This document shows positions 1 through 12,299 of a DNA stretch of 64,000 nt, in pieces. The stretch spans positions 11,985,809 through 12,049,808 of the forward strand of contig OX345636.1 of NCBI GenBank assembly GCA_947044365.1. The letters are read 5' to 3'. Positions within the stretch are counted from its first letter, which is position 1, and every line of letters begins with the position of its first letter. The stretch comes from Petrosia ficiformis (taxonomy: Eukaryota; Porifera; Demospongiae; Haplosclerida; Petrosiidae). Under the pieces are notes generated by a model. It was not told the DNA's origin. It saw nothing but the letters and a program-made list of their open reading frames with translations, and did not search any database. The position numbers were made by a program, and so were the translations under genes.

Positions 1-179
1 TGTAGATACATGTACAATGTAAGTACATGTATAGGGATAGATTAATTGATACATGTACATGAATAGATAACTATAGAGATAGATTGATTGATACATGTAC
101 ATGTACATGTAAATAATTAAATAGATGCTCATTTGCTACATGAAGTCTTGCAAGAAGTCTAATACGTGCTAGACATGGG

Positions 180-530
180 CTATTAGTAATAGTAATAGTA
201 AAATACAATCTCAATGTTGAGGTAATACTATTAGTAATAGTAATATACAATCTCAATGTTGAGGTAATACTATTAGTAATAGTAATAGATAATCTCAATG
301 TTGAGGTAATACTATTAGTAATAGTAATATACAATCTCAATGTTGAGGTAATACTATTAGTAATAGTAATAGACAATCTCAATGTTGAGGTAATACTATT
401 AGTAATAGTAATAGACAATCTCAATGTTGAGGTAATACTATTAGTAATAGTAATATACAATCTCAATGTTGAGGTAATACTATTAGTAATAGTAATAGAC
501 AATCTCAATGTTGAAGTAATAGTAATAGTA
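180..530. repeat. 42-bp minisatellite, about 8 copies
   Basis: A unit of 42 bp recurs with exact spacing: the word TCAATGTTGA falls at 211, 253, 295, 337, 379, 421, 463 and 505. Each unit also contains smaller ATTAGTAAT/AGTAAT triplet repeats. Because 42 is a multiple of three, the minus strand stays open as a 14-residue repeat (core ITSTLRL). I read this as a by-product of the period, not as evidence for a protein. Confidence 0.95.
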
Positions 531-606
531 AAGATTACTTGTCTCATGGTAATAGTAATAGAAATACATGTAGTAATAGAAATACTAATAGGTACATGTA
601 TATAAT

Positions 607-1055
607 TAAGCAAGATATATTGAGAAAAAAGTATCCCTATAATTGCTTTATGATGACTATGTATTAATCATTGCCAAGTACTAGTGTCTCAGTCTACCTT
701 TCTATGTACTCAAAATCTATGACCTGAAGAAGTAAGTGTAACTGCAGTCTAAGTGCACAGAAACTGAGTTACTAAAGCACTCTCTCAAGGTTCTAAATAA
801 TGACTTCCTCATGTCTGAAACTCAACAACTTATTATACTTACTGCTGTTAAAGATTTCTGCATCATCTTTGTACTGTTTCACTGCTGTATACAACAGTTA
901 TTGGCAGTTTACATTCTTCCTGCTGGTCTGTAGCTTGAGCACACGTTCTTTTATGTGCCACGCCCATTAATTGACTGAGCCCCCCAGAATTATGCACTTC
1001 TTAACTACGTATAAACGCATACTTGCGCAAGTGACACAAACATAATTATATATGT
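607..1055 (+). repeat. Dispersed repeat family R1, copy a
   Basis: This stretch aligns by eye with 8635-9095 (same strand) and 25910-26395 (opposite strand). Shared landmarks in order are a TATATTGAG start, a GTACTCAAAA word, CCTGAAGAAGTAAGT, ATGACTTCCTCAT, CTGCTGGTCTGTAGCT, and an ATTAATTGACTGAGCCCCC-like segment. No coding potential is seen. It is probably a non-autonomous element of about 450 bp. The class is unknown. Confidence 0.75.
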
Positions 1056-1160
1056 GAGTCTACATGTATGTGAGCCATGATGCAAAAAGATGGCTATCTT
1101 TTATTAATAAAACTATAACTACATGTATAACTACATATATACATGTATGTAATATATATA

Positions 1161-1324
1161 GTATGCTTACAGGTCCTATATACATGTACAAAATATAGGA
1201 CCTGAGTTTTGTGTCCAAGGATGTGATATAGCCCGTGCTTGCGAGGGCTACATGTACATGTATATCACATCCGAGGACACAACACAAGGGTCCTATATTT
1301 TGTATATAGAACCTGTTAGCATAC
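1161..1324. mobile_element. Foldback element (MITE-like), copy 1
   Basis: The two halves are inverted copies: the left end GTATGCTTACAGGTCCTATA mirrors a right end of TATAGAACCTGTTAGCATAC, with further pairing inside (GGATGTGATATAGCCC against its complement). The element lies in TA-rich DNA. A second copy is at 6592-6736, and a shared flanking word (TGTGCACACTATGCAGGAGA, inverted here) suggests the repeat unit is larger than the hairpin. No ORF is present. Confidence 0.8.
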
Positions 1325-1447
1325 TACATATATATGTACAATGTATGATGCTGACATCTCCTGCATAGTGTGCACATGGAAGTTCTATATACATTATATA
1401 GAACTCACCACATCAAAGGATGATGTCACCATCATACTATATGTTAT

Positions 1448-1565
1448 AGTTATAGAATATGCACGCGGTCTATTACTGAAATATAATCCCTAGCAACAAG
1501 GGTGGCACGCCCGAGTGTGCGGGATTATATTTCAGTAAAATAGACCGCGTGCGTATTCTATAACT
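1448..1565. repeat. 118-bp palindrome
   Basis: Near-perfect arms of about 43 nt (beginning AGTTATAGAATATGCACGCG on the left and mirrored at 1521-1565) flank a GC-richer loop of about 30 nt. The structure resembles a foldback MITE. No other copy was recognised in the window. Confidence 0.8.
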
Positions 1566-2450
1566 GATATATAGGCACCCACTCCAATTCAAACACTCGC
1601 CTTGCTACCTTCCAGCAACTAACGAAGGATAATGTTGATATGTATGGGGTTCTTACAAGTTCTGCTATACATTCAAACAAGTTAAAAGTCTGTACTGTTA
1701 AAAATATGGAAGTTATGAAGCTTAGCCAGAGTGTGGGCGTAGCCCGGGACGTTTCATACACTCGCCTTGGTGTTCTTCTGCAACTAACGAAGCATGAATT
1801 TCATTTCTGTAGCTTTCTTAACACTTCAACTCACCAGTAAAAGAAATTAGAATCTTGTAAAATGCAAGAGTTATCGAGCTAAGAACAGTTGTTTCTGCAA
1901 CGCCCCGCCCGCACAATTTTCTAATTTACACATGCGCGATAATATTACCTTGGTTACAGCGTCTGTGAAACTGGGAAGTTATAAACCGGACTATAACTTC
2001 CAGTAAGCGAAATATAACACATAGCAACAACATAGTAACAGGCTACATATATATGTATATATATAGTTTTAACCCATGGGAAAGGAATTATAGGGAATGC
2101 CCCACAGGCCTCACAAAGTGAATAATGAAAATATGGATTTTGCCAGCATGTACATGTATATCAATTAACTATATCTACATGTATACATGTACATGTATAA
2201 CTACAGTACACTACAGCTCTACTGTGATAACTATATCTAATATAAAATGAAAATTGGCCAATAATAAGTACTTTTAGTTAAATTATATAAAACCTGAATT
2301 ACATGATTGCAAAAGTACATGTACATATAGTCATACATGTAACTAAAAGTAGTGACATTATTGTCTAACACTAATATCAGTCATGTTTATATCCATTGTT
2401 CACATGCACACTTATATATACTCATAACCTCTCTCTCCCCCTCTTCTCAG
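1566..2450. other. Non-coding stretch upstream of the Rab11-FIP-like exon
   Basis: No exon with splice sites was recognised. It contains a short inverted repeat at about 1973-2003 (GGAAGTTATA against TATAACTTCC) and several TACATGTA words. It probably belongs to an intron of the gene whose exon starts at 2451. Confidence 0.5.
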
Positions 2451-5400
2451 CTTTAGACCACATGCCTCCTCTTCCACCATCCCTCTCAAACAAATATTCT
2501 ACATTACCCTCACGTGGAAAGTTTGCCAGTGCCGCAGATATCACCGCCCTGTTATCAGAAACATTGTTGGTATCATCACAATCATCATTTGACAAAGACC
2601 CCTCACCAATTAATGTAAGACCATTAAGTCAATGCAATTTCTCATTCTCGGCAAACAATTCTGGACGAACAAGTCCTGTCTTAGAGGAAGAGAAAGAAGA
2701 TGAAGAAGTAATACACAAAAATGGAGGGTTCATAATTTCTCCTCTGTCGCCACTTGCATCTAATCAATCAAAACCAGAAGCTCTAAATCCCTCACCAGTG
2801 AAACCTTTGCCAAAGCTCACATATGAATCTGGTTCTCTTCCTCGGAGGAAAAGCGGAGGTTTAAAACGAGCACTGAGCTTGTATCATGATAATCGAAAAG
2901 AAACTGCCATAGCGAGAGAAAGGAAAGCATTGGTAAGAAGAAAGACTATGATTACACCATCAAATAGTGCAGGTAAGATATGACAATAGATCATTGCATT
3001 TATTGAAGTTAAATACATGTAAATAGGGCGATAAAAATTGGGTGATCCATAGACTGCAACATTTCACCTTTTAATTAATATCTGAAATAAAGTTAGACCA
3101 ACAGGGTGGATAAGCCTCATACCCAGGCTCAGGGGTGGATTAGCCTCATACCCAGGCTCAGGGGTGGATTAACCTCATACCCAGGCTCAGGGGTGGATTA
3201 ACCTCATACCCAGGCTCTTAAGATGACAGAGACACTTTATCTTGCATTTTCTTGCATTTTTGTACAATTGATTATCTGTGATTCATGTGCTTATACATGT
3301 ACACTGTATGTAGTATTAGTGTTGTACATGTACATGTACACCTATACTAGTATAGGTAAATATATAGGTGCTTAATTATACCTAAGGTATAGGTAAATAT
3401 AGGTATCAGACAGTACTATAGGGCAGATATGGATATTTTACTGACCTAGGTTTTAAACTTTATAGCGTTATTTTAGTGCAGGAAAAGATTGATAAAGCAC
3501 CCAGAATCATATATGCCATATTTTAGTTTGTGAGTTTATTTTCCAACACAAAAGAGTAGAGTAGTGCATGATGTTCACAAACATGTACTAGAAACACAGG
3601 TATAGGTATACAAATGTACATGTACATGTACACCTGTATAAACAGGCTAACTGAAACTCGGTATATAAGTGAAGGCCAGGGTAATTAAACCACCAAAGAC
3701 ACCAACACTAAACCTAAGTACATTGTATATACATGTACATGATGACACTTGAGATGGAAAGAAAGAAAGAAGAAAGAAAGTGAGTGTCGTGGGTTCAAAT
3801 CCCACCTGAAGCAACTCATTTTCATTTTTTCATATGCCTCAGGTGTCTGTCTTTCTTTCTTCCTTCTTTCTTTCTTTCTTTGCATCTCAAGTGTTATCAT
3901 GTACATGTACATGTAGGTATAGGCAATTATGATACATGTACAATGTATCTGATATCTGAAGTACTGCTGCAACACTAATTGAGATATTTGTATAATTATG
4001 AATGTACATTGTGTACATTATACATGTACATAATGTTATATAATTATACAAGTACATATTGTAATACTACAGTACATGTATAAAAAGTCACCATATAGTA
4101 ACAGCAGTGCAGTATAGTAATTACTGTCTCACTACTGTGGTGTTGAATTGACAAGTATTTAAAAATAACTGCTGAACTACTGTAGTGTGGAAATCAAACT
4201 ACTGAGTAATTACTGTACTGTATGGTGACCTTTATTGACATATACTGTATAGGCAATTATAATATGTGATATCTGGAGCAACACTAATTGAGATATTTGT
4301 ATATGTAATTATACATACACAATGTAATGTACCTTAAAAGTACTATTGTACAACATGAAAGTACTAATTAGTATAGCATGTCAACCACAAGTATACAAAC
4401 TGTGTGGTTTCATCTCTAACAACAAAATTATCAAAACTCTATTTCAGGTAACAGTCCCAAATTAGGACGAAAGGGTACTCACAAGAGTGTAACAAAAAAA
4501 TTTAATAAAGAGGAAAAACATACTTCTCCTTTGGAAACACAATGCACAGAACAGTCTGATGAGACAATAAAATCTAGTTCACATACAACTACCAACATTA
4601 TTCTTAACTTTGGAGCATTAAGCAATACTTCAAATAAACATCAAAGCCTCAATGCTAACACTATACATGAGAATTACCATTCTGGTTCTCAATCTAATGA
4701 TGTTATTGATGGAGGTCAAACTAGTTCACAATCTACAAACAAAGATACACCCAGTGGCCATTTTATTTTGCCTCCACCTCCCGATGTCAGCCATACTCCT
4801 ATAGCAGGGCAGATTAGTGGACTATGTAACACAAGAACTGAAGAGAGCAGAGAAAAAGAAAATAATGAACAAATGGAAGATACTGAAAGTAATTTCACCA
4901 GTAGTTCTGAAATTGAGGAGGAACTAAGTGAAGAAGAATTGAAATGTTTAACCAGAGAGGTATGCATTCTATTTACACTTAAGAACTAGAGCTGGGCGAT
5001 AGTACTGCTATCACTATCATGATATTTAATTGTGATACTATCACGATAGTGAATATATCGCGATAGTGCAGTCTATATTGTTTGTACGTATACTAAAAGC
5101 TTCATATATGTACATGTATAAAGTACACCCCATAAAATGGTTTAACCAGAGAGGTATGCATTTTATTTACACGTACTTAGTATTATAGAGTTACTATACT
5201 CATGTTCATGATGACCTCAGAAAAATGTTCATAACTTCAGTTTTGAATGTCCAACAATCTTTTCACCTGTACCATTTTGATATAATAGTCCTTCCCATTC
5301 TTTTTGTATATGTCAAATTTCAATCCATTGCTTCATTATTGAGTTACATGTATTAACCTTATGACATTAAACTATACATTATATTACACAATGTACATAT

Positions 5401-6134
5401 AAAGTCATCACATCATAATTTTGAGGACATGGTGAATGTGAACAGACTATAATACACCTGTTCCAAAGACATTATACATACCATGTAGTCGACATGTATC
5501 TCTATATACGTGTACATGTATCTCCAAAGAAAATTGGAGTATTGAGAAATCACTTGCTCACCCACATATTTTAGTTCTCCATTTAATGTTTCATAGCTAT
5601 AATCATTAGAATTTTAAAAAATGTACATCAGTACAACCCACTGATTTTGCTTCTTTATAGCAGAGATAATACCATAGGAATGTACGTATATATAACGTGC
5701 TTCTTCATGCACATAGTATTATACATACGTAGTAGTATACAAAATGTGCATGTATGATAATTAATTGGTAATTATATGGTTTCTCACTTCCACTCACAAT
5801 CCCACCTTAAATCACATTCTAGCATGCTTTATGAGCTTATAAAACCCTTGACCACTTCAGTGTTATCCCCAGAAAACAAAAGTAGAGCAGTGATTATATT
5901 TGCACCATTTCAAACTGCCTCCTAATATGAATGCTACATAATATTTTATTACATAATTATTACTGACCTGACAAATTCTGTATACAGGAACTTGTCACAG
6001 AAATCATTCAACTAAGATCCAAGCTAACAAAGAAGTCACAAAAGTTAACTGATACACAATGTTATCTAGACTCATTATTGGCTAAAGTCATGGAAACACA
6101 GCCTGAATTACTCATGAGCAATCATCACTCATAA
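2451..6134 (+). CDS. Rab11 family-interacting protein-like, last three exons
   Basis: Three exons join in frame: 2451-2972 (acceptor CTTCTCAG, donor GTAAGAT, phase 1), 4448-4959 (acceptor ATTTCAG, donor GTATGC, phase 0) and 5988-6134 (acceptor TATACAG, stop TAA). They encode about 392 residues, 5' partial. The C-terminal exon has LRSKLTKKSQKL, then YLDSLLAKVMETQPELL. This matches the Rab11-binding domain of FIP proteins, a C-terminal coiled coil followed by a Y-D-LL-VMET-P block. The preceding region is Ser/Pro-rich and acidic with basic patches (SLPRRKSGGLKRALS), as in class I FIPs. By family knowledge it would bind GTP-Rab11 on recycling endosomes. A C2 domain expected for class I would lie upstream of the window and is not seen. 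Assignment rests mainly on the last 48 residues. Confidence 0.78.
3104..3216. repeat. 29-bp tandem repeat, 4 copies, intronic
   Basis: The word CCCAGGCTCAGGGGTGGATT recurs with starts at 3122, 3151, 3180 and 3209, a period of exactly 29 bp. It lies in the first visible intron of the Rab11-FIP-like gene. There are no unique spacers, so it is a simple tandem array. Confidence 0.95.
3217..4447. other. Intron remainder with short repeats
   Basis: Apart from the SINE-like hairpin annotated separately, it holds only AT-rich DNA, TACATGTA-type words and two similar segments (about 3925-4010 and 4250-4310, both with ACACTAATTGAGATATTTGT). No exon was recognised. Confidence 0.5.
3737..3905. mobile_element. 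tRNA-like SINE fragment inside a purine/pyrimidine hairpin
   Basis: A B-box word (GGTTCAAATCC, 3792-3802) sits in a T-arm-like context. The word GTGTCTGTCTTTCT follows it and is shared with the SINE at 19373-19549. The piece is bounded by an inverted repeat: ATGACACTTGAGATGGAAAG on the left and its complement near 3880-3900, so a GAAA-rich tract faces a CTTT-rich tract. No complete tRNA cloverleaf can be drawn. Confidence 0.55.
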
Positions 6135-6201
6135 AGTATAAAGATTTAATGTTTGTATGTGTTTGTTTTAGTAAGAATGATTATGTTTCTGTTTTAATTC
6201 A

Positions 6202-6207
6202 AATAAA
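6202..6207 (+). promoter_or_regulatory. Polyadenylation signal AATAAA
   Basis: A canonical AATAAA lies about 70 bases after the TAA at 6132-6134 and before T-rich DNA, which is consistent with the 3' end of the Rab11-FIP-like transcript. Confidence 0.6.
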
Positions 6208-6591
6208 AATTAAGAGATAGAGTTATAATTTTATTTCCTTCAATATCAAGTAGTGGACGATATTTTATTTATTAATTTTATTTCTTCAAGCAAAAATCAG
6301 TTCTCATTTTCAAAAGTCCATCCAATGTTAATTGTTTCTTTGTTGATTGTATATATTTTGTTTATTCTGATCAAAATGCTAAATTTAATTATATACTATA
6401 AAATCTTTATTTTAGTGAAAGGAGTGTGGATTGTGTACCGTGTGTGCAAATTGACTATACATGTAGCAGTTTAATTTAGTGGTGTCATGATCAGTCAGGA
6501 CCATACATATATACATATATATAGACCTTTCATGTGCACACTATGCAGGAGATATTGATGTCACCATCATACAATATATTGTATATATATA

Positions 6592-6736
6592 GTATGCTAA
6601 TAGGTCTATATACCGCATATAGGACCCTCATTTTTTGTCCTCGGATGTGATATAGCCCTCGTAGGCTTGGGCTATATCACATCTTCGGACACAAAACGCA
6701 AGCCCTATATTTTGTATATAGGACCTGTTAGCATAC
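6592..6736. mobile_element. Foldback element (MITE-like), copy 2
   Basis: It starts GTATGCTAATAGGTC and ends GACCTGTTAGCATAC, with internal inverted pairing around GATGTGATATAGCCC. It is the same family as 1161-1324, in TATA-rich flanks. The two copies differ mainly in the loop and in small indels. Confidence 0.8.
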
Positions 6737-6748
6737 TATATATATATT

Positions 6749-6828
6749 AATATTACCAGGAGCCCATAATGACGTTGACCAGAAAGTGTACTCTTACGCT
6801 TTTGTCATTATGGGCTCCTGATATTACA
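6749..6828. repeat. Palindrome abutting the foldback element
   Basis: Perfect 17-nt arms (CAGGAGCCCATAATGAC at 6757-6773 and its complement at 6804-6820) flank a 30-nt loop. It lies 20 bp from the foldback element and may be an independent hairpin MITE. Confidence 0.8.
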
Positions 6829-8634
6829 TATAACAGGTTCTTTTATTACACATGTACTACCATGTATATTAATTGAAGGGCTCAGAGGTAAAGTGGGCTA
6901 ACCCAAAATCAAACACTGGAAATCATCCATAGTGCATAGAAATTCATTAAAAATTAGGCATATTACACTACCAAAATTGAGTTGATTTTTTAATTTTTAT
7001 CTGCCCCTGAAACACATTTTGAGAGTGTTTTCGTGTTAACCTTAGTGTATTGCTGTTTTGTGGGTTAGACCACTTTACCTCTCAGCCCTTCAATTTTTTG
7101 TACTCTTTGTGTGTGTATGGTGAACATCAGTCTGCATTGAGAACCCTTTGAGACTAGTATAACAAATGGTACAAAAATAAAGCTACGAGATGCAAGTATA
7201 ATGTATAGTAACTGTACTATAATGAACATTTTTGCTAGAGTACTACCTAAGTTTCTGCTGCCATGATTGAATGTCCTTGTAATCAATTAATTTGAACACA
7301 TAACTTTTCTAATTTCTTTTAAGCTTTGTCTACCATAACGTTCCATAATTGTGTTATGAGTGCTCAATTTATTACGATATGCCCTTTGTCTGCGATAATG
7401 ATGAATGGTAGCAATCTTCTCACTAACAGAATGTTGTTTGAATACATTATCACTCCAATTCAATATATAATGAACCGAACATGAATGCACTACAGATGGA
7501 CGAACTATTAATTTTGGTGGGGTATCTATTATTGTTTTCGTTTCCTCAGTTCTGTTTAGGTATATCGGCAATTTCATTTTATCACACCTAGTAAAATTAT
7601 CTATTTTAATAGCAACTCCATTGTCATGCCAATAATAGTTACTAAATGATAAAGAAGCATACTGATTAATGTCTGTAGTCTCCTTGATTTCCTGTATCAT
7701 TCCAGACCAGGTCATGTGTTTACGAGGTACAAGAATCTCATCAATATCATACATTGCTAAATACTCTACTCTGTGTAATGAACGATATATGCAATCATTT
7801 ATCACAGCTGTCTGTCCATAATTGTAGGTATCAATTCCAATAGACCAGTCAATTAACTCCAGTACACCACTCTTTACAAATGAATTCAAAGGATTTATTA
7901 TATCCTCCGATACGAATTTCTTCTCAAGATACACAAACACAATTTCAACACCAAGTGAAATATGTATTGCAATCCAGTCAACTAGAACTTGTGGATCTGT
8001 TATATTGAAAACTGGTTGATGTAAACACACACCAAACCATAATAGTTTCTTATATTGATGAGGGAGCACTGGAATATTTTCTGATAGACCTCTTAAACAG
8101 TTGGTATCAGTAGTCAGTGATACATAAACTGGAGAAACAGAGTGTATTGGTCCTGTTGTTCTCAGTAAATAATTTACATATTCATGTGATTGGCCATTAA
8201 GTTTGTGAGGATCATAATCTCCACTTCTCTTCCATACTCTTACTGGTACACATAAATAGATGCTAAAGTTCTACACAATCTTTAGTTGTAGTTGAGGATG
8301 AAGTCTATTGTGATCATCTTTCATAGAGTTCAAAACTATAGATGGTCTACCATCTCTGTCATCATAGAAAGCATAATTCCTTACCTGAAATATAATGAGA
8401 TACTTACTGTTAATATGGTGGTAATACTAGATCTATTATGCATAGCGAGTAATAGTTACAAGTGAAGGTAAATCATGCATGGTTCAGAATGCATCATCAA
8501 ATTTATCCGTATGCATTTCCAATCGAAGTACTTCAAACAGAGCATGAGACTCAAGACCAAGTGCTATATTTGAAGTACATGAGACCAGAAACAAGTAAAT
8601 CTAATGATGCATAATTGAACAAGTATTAATTGTT

Positions 8635-9095
8635 TTGTTCAAAGATATATTGAGGAAAAAGAATCTCCTTTGTGATGACTATGTATCAATCATTGCTGAT
8701 GGTACTAAGGCCTCTACCTTTCTGTGTACTCAAAAGCTGGGGCCTGAAGAAGTAAGTCAGTGTAAGGCCTGATTGCAGTCTAAGTACACAGATCTTTGAT
8801 GAACTGACTGAAGTACTCCTTCAAGGTTTTAAATTATGACTTCCTCATTCATGCCTGAAACTCAACAACTTACTTGTTAAAGATTCTTGGATAATGCTAT
8901 ATATATATACAACAGTTATTAGCAGTTTTATTTCCTGCTGGTCTGTAGCTCAAATGCGAATTCTTTTATGCGCCACACTCATTAATTAACCAAGCCCCCG
9001 GGAATAACGCAACTTCCTTAACTACGTATACAACGCATAGTCGCGCAAGTAACACAAACATACGTAGGATTTAACCCCGTGAAAAGCAATTATAT
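8635..9095 (+). repeat. Dispersed repeat family R1, copy b
   Basis: It aligns with 607-1055 and, inverted, with 25910-26395. It runs from AAAGATATATTGAGGAAAAA through CTGCTGGTCTGTAGCTC to an AACCCCGTGAAAAGCAATTA end. It lies within the long intron of GT92 copy A. Confidence 0.75.
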
Positions 9096-9744
9096 GAATG
9101 GCCCTATGTGCCATTATAACTATTGCATATGATAAAGAATTGTTAGCTGTCTGTTGCTGGTATAATGTCCAACAAAAATTAGTGAGATTTCCCATTATCT
9201 TACTGAAAAGAATTCAGAGCTAAACTTTGTGGTGATGGAACAAATATTGGGAAACAACTTCATGTTGTCTGTTTTATATTTACTGCACTAGACGCAGATA
9301 TTACTAGAATATAGTAACCTATTCTAGCAGTGTTTATAGAGCTTGAGAAATATGCTTTATTGCTGCTTGCCCTATCCAACTACCCTACAACAGTATCAAT
9401 GATTATTGGGAATACACCTAAGTTGGTCTACATTTTTGTCTTCAAGGCAAGAACTGCAAGATCTTCTATTCCAACAATTGTCTTGCATAAACATCAGATA
9501 TACAGATGTCTATAATGAAGTATGTTGAATAAGTGTCAGTTGAAAAAAGTTCCACCTGAATCCATATCCCATAAGGTCCTATCCATATCCAATAAGGCCA
9601 CGGTTTTCAGTAGGAGTCAACATGCTACAGAAAGTCAGAAACATGACTTGAGCAAACAGGTAGTACGCAAACCACTTCCTTAGACCAACTGCTACAAGCA
9701 GAATATTTGTTATAGCAAAATGTTTCCTAAAAAAATGACTCATA
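9096..9744. other. Intronic DNA of GT92 copy A
   Basis: No gene or element boundary was recognised. There is a small internal duplication near 9555-9600 (CCATATCC-ATAAGG twice). Confidence 0.4.
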
Positions 9745-10195
9745 CACTGCAAAAATTAAATCATATAAGCATTTTATTGGCTGGTATACAGTTGTAAGGC
9801 ATTTCAATTTAAAGTACATTCGTGTTGAGTTGGCACCCAACTAAATATCATTTAGTTTGTTGCCAACTCAACATGAACGTACTTTAGTTTGTCAATTGTC
9901 ATAGAGGATGATGTTGTGGCTACATGCATGATGTGATGCCAAATATATTGAAAGGCATACTCAGTTATGTGTTTGCGGGTTTACAAACCCTTTTTATGGC
10001 CAGATACATTTAGATGTACTTTAGTATAAACAAAATCGTTGATGTGAAATATGAGTAATAGTATCCTAAAATCATAGTGCTTGAACTAATTAGCACAAAG
10101 TATATCTATGGCACTAGATGTATGTCTGAACAACCAGTTAAATTCTTGCAACTGTACTAACCACTAAATTAGCTATTAATTTTTTTTTTGTAGTG
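9745..10195. mobile_element. MITE with CACTGCAAAAA ends
   Basis: The left end CACTGCAAAAATTAAA and the right end TTTTTTTTGTAGTG are inverted relatives. Internal words (ACAGTTGTAAGG and TGCAACTGTACTAACCA) pair across the element. The same end structure occurs at 20986-21377. A nested hairpin lies at 9811-9895. No coding capacity. Confidence 0.65.
9811..9895. repeat. Hairpin inside the MITE
   Basis: AAAGTACATTCGTGTTGAGT on the left mirrors a right arm ending CATGAACGTACTTTA, with ACCCAACTAAAT loop-side pairing. It contains only a few mismatches. Confidence 0.75.
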
Positions 10196-12299
10196 CATAA
10201 AAGGAGGCTGGTATAATTTTATGTGAATGTATATTATGCAAACAATAGACCAGTTGCATATAAGGCAAAGTGTGTATGGTATTATAGTGTCATAGTTACT
10301 CTCTTACGTTTACATTAGGAGTCCAAGAATTTACAAGTTTCCTCATGGGTGGCTTAAACTATTCTTTTCGAAGATAGTGAAAAACTAGAGCCAAAGACCT
10401 TTATTTCAGTACTTGAAATGAGAAAATCTGTTGAAGTATGACCAAGAACGAGTTTTGTTGATAATGCCTGGATAAACTGTGTTATATGAAGCAATCACTT
10501 TCGGCCAGGGTCTCTCATTGATTTCCAAGTAATCGTTGTAGAAGAAAAATGTAGCTAAATGCTTTTGGATTGATAAGTTTGTTTGTGCTTTCTTACAGCT
10601 AACAGAAATATTTATAGCACAACATAGAAGCAACTAGCTAACAACTACTTTAGTACAAGCACTAAATAACACTCAAAGGACTCATCCATCTTTGTTAAAT
10701 TTGCTGAAGTAAGTTTCGCTGTCACTTCATCTATAAAACCTTTCTCTTTTATGGATTCTGACATAACCAAAAGTATATATATATATATCACTTGTAAAAA
10801 TTAGTTAGTTATTTTCACCCTCGTTTGGTTACATGAGTTTCAATACAATATTAATAATAATTATTATTATGCTCCTCAGACTATATAAATCAATTAGTGT
10901 TTTCTTTTCTTGCTAGGAATTATTTACTAATATAATTTATTTTGGATAAGGAATCACGAAATAATATTATATTCATATAGTCTCATATGGTATAAGTATG
11001 TTAGGTGTATAGTAGGACTAGGAATCAGCTGAGATTCTGAATTGATTATCACTAACTTCAAATCCATTGAAAATCAATTAAAATCAGTGGAAGTAATTAG
11101 GCCAATTAAGTCAATTAATGCAGTAAACTCCTCCCATTTGATGATCAAAAAGGCACTTACATTATTTGCTTGAAAAATATGTCTTCTAGAATAATTAGCA
11201 TAATCGATACCAAAGTCTTATAATCGATCAGAAGAATGTTCAATATCGATTAATTGATTAATCATCCCAGACCAAGCATGAAATAATTTTGTGGTTAGTA
11301 TAAACTATTTTGAATGAGTAGTATACTATCCTTACATGAAGTGACATCCATTTATTTCTTTTCATTTTGATCTAGTTGACTAGTACAGTTATAAACCATA
11401 GTACAGTATACAAATCACATTAGGTACAACAGATTAAGTGCAAATTCATGTACACTAATATATCTGGAATGAGCAAGTTACATCTGTTGTTTTAACTGAA
11501 ACTAGAACGGGAATGATAATAATAAGACTCAGGTTATAACTACATAATATAATACTGTGAAAAAATATATATTCTGTTTCTGTTACTGTATACTTTATTA
11601 TGACATACTGTATGCTAGTCAATACAGATCAAGATAAATAAGCAACTTTAGTTTGCATATTCTGGTTTTCTAATAATAACTTGAAGAACTTGTGAAAAAG
11701 ATAACATAAATTTAAAATATTACCTACCATGAAAAATAAATCAGCATTGATGAAAATAAAACTGCCTTGAAACTCCTGTAACCAACTATTAATACTATGT
11801 TTTACAGTGTACTTCGTTCTTCATACTTCCACAGATTTTCTTGCTTCAAGTACTGCAATGAAGCTCTTTGGCTCTAGTTTTTTCACATTGTAATCTCATA
11901 AATAGAATAAACGGTTATAGTATAGCCACCCACCAGGAAACATGTAAGTTCTTCCATTGATCCATACATAAAAGCGCCTCTGGATATGATGTTATGCAAT
12001 CAAATTGTAATGAAATTCCTTAGTTCTTAAGGCTGGTTCCAATATGACACTGGGACTGCGTCACACAACATTGTGTCGCGTTGTGTCACATAGTCTCATT
12101 TGATATCTTTTACAGTGATCCTTATTTCAAGTCTGGCAGCTCGATCGAAGTCGCAATGTTGTTAGCTATAAATTTTATTAACAGACAGACAGTAAGATAG
12201 ATTCAGAAAAAGAATGCTGAATACCCTCCTCTCCACATACATGGGCGAGGGTTAATTATGATATCAACCCATCATGCATACATTATATATATAACTCAC
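10196..12299. other. Intron of GT92 copy A without recognised genes
   Basis: AT-rich DNA with an ATTATTAT palindromic tract near 10850. A segment at about 11010-11280 is rich in ATCGATTA words, reminiscent of decayed hAT-type ends but without clear termini. No exon with conserved protein signal was seen. Confidence 0.4.

Noticed and set aside
71..613. 180-codon minus-strand reading frame of Ser/Ile/Thr repeats
   Set aside because: It is entirely generated by the 42-bp minisatellite and AT-rich flanks; no start context, splice sites or domain.
3104..3216. Possible CRISPR-like direct repeats
   Set aside because: The 29-bp units are immediately adjacent without unique spacers, and the context is an intron of a eukaryotic gene.
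4988..5075. Possible hAT element end (GAGCTGGGCGATAGTA with ATCGCGATAG repeats)
   Set aside because: Only one end-like stretch is visible, with no mirrored partner or target duplication.
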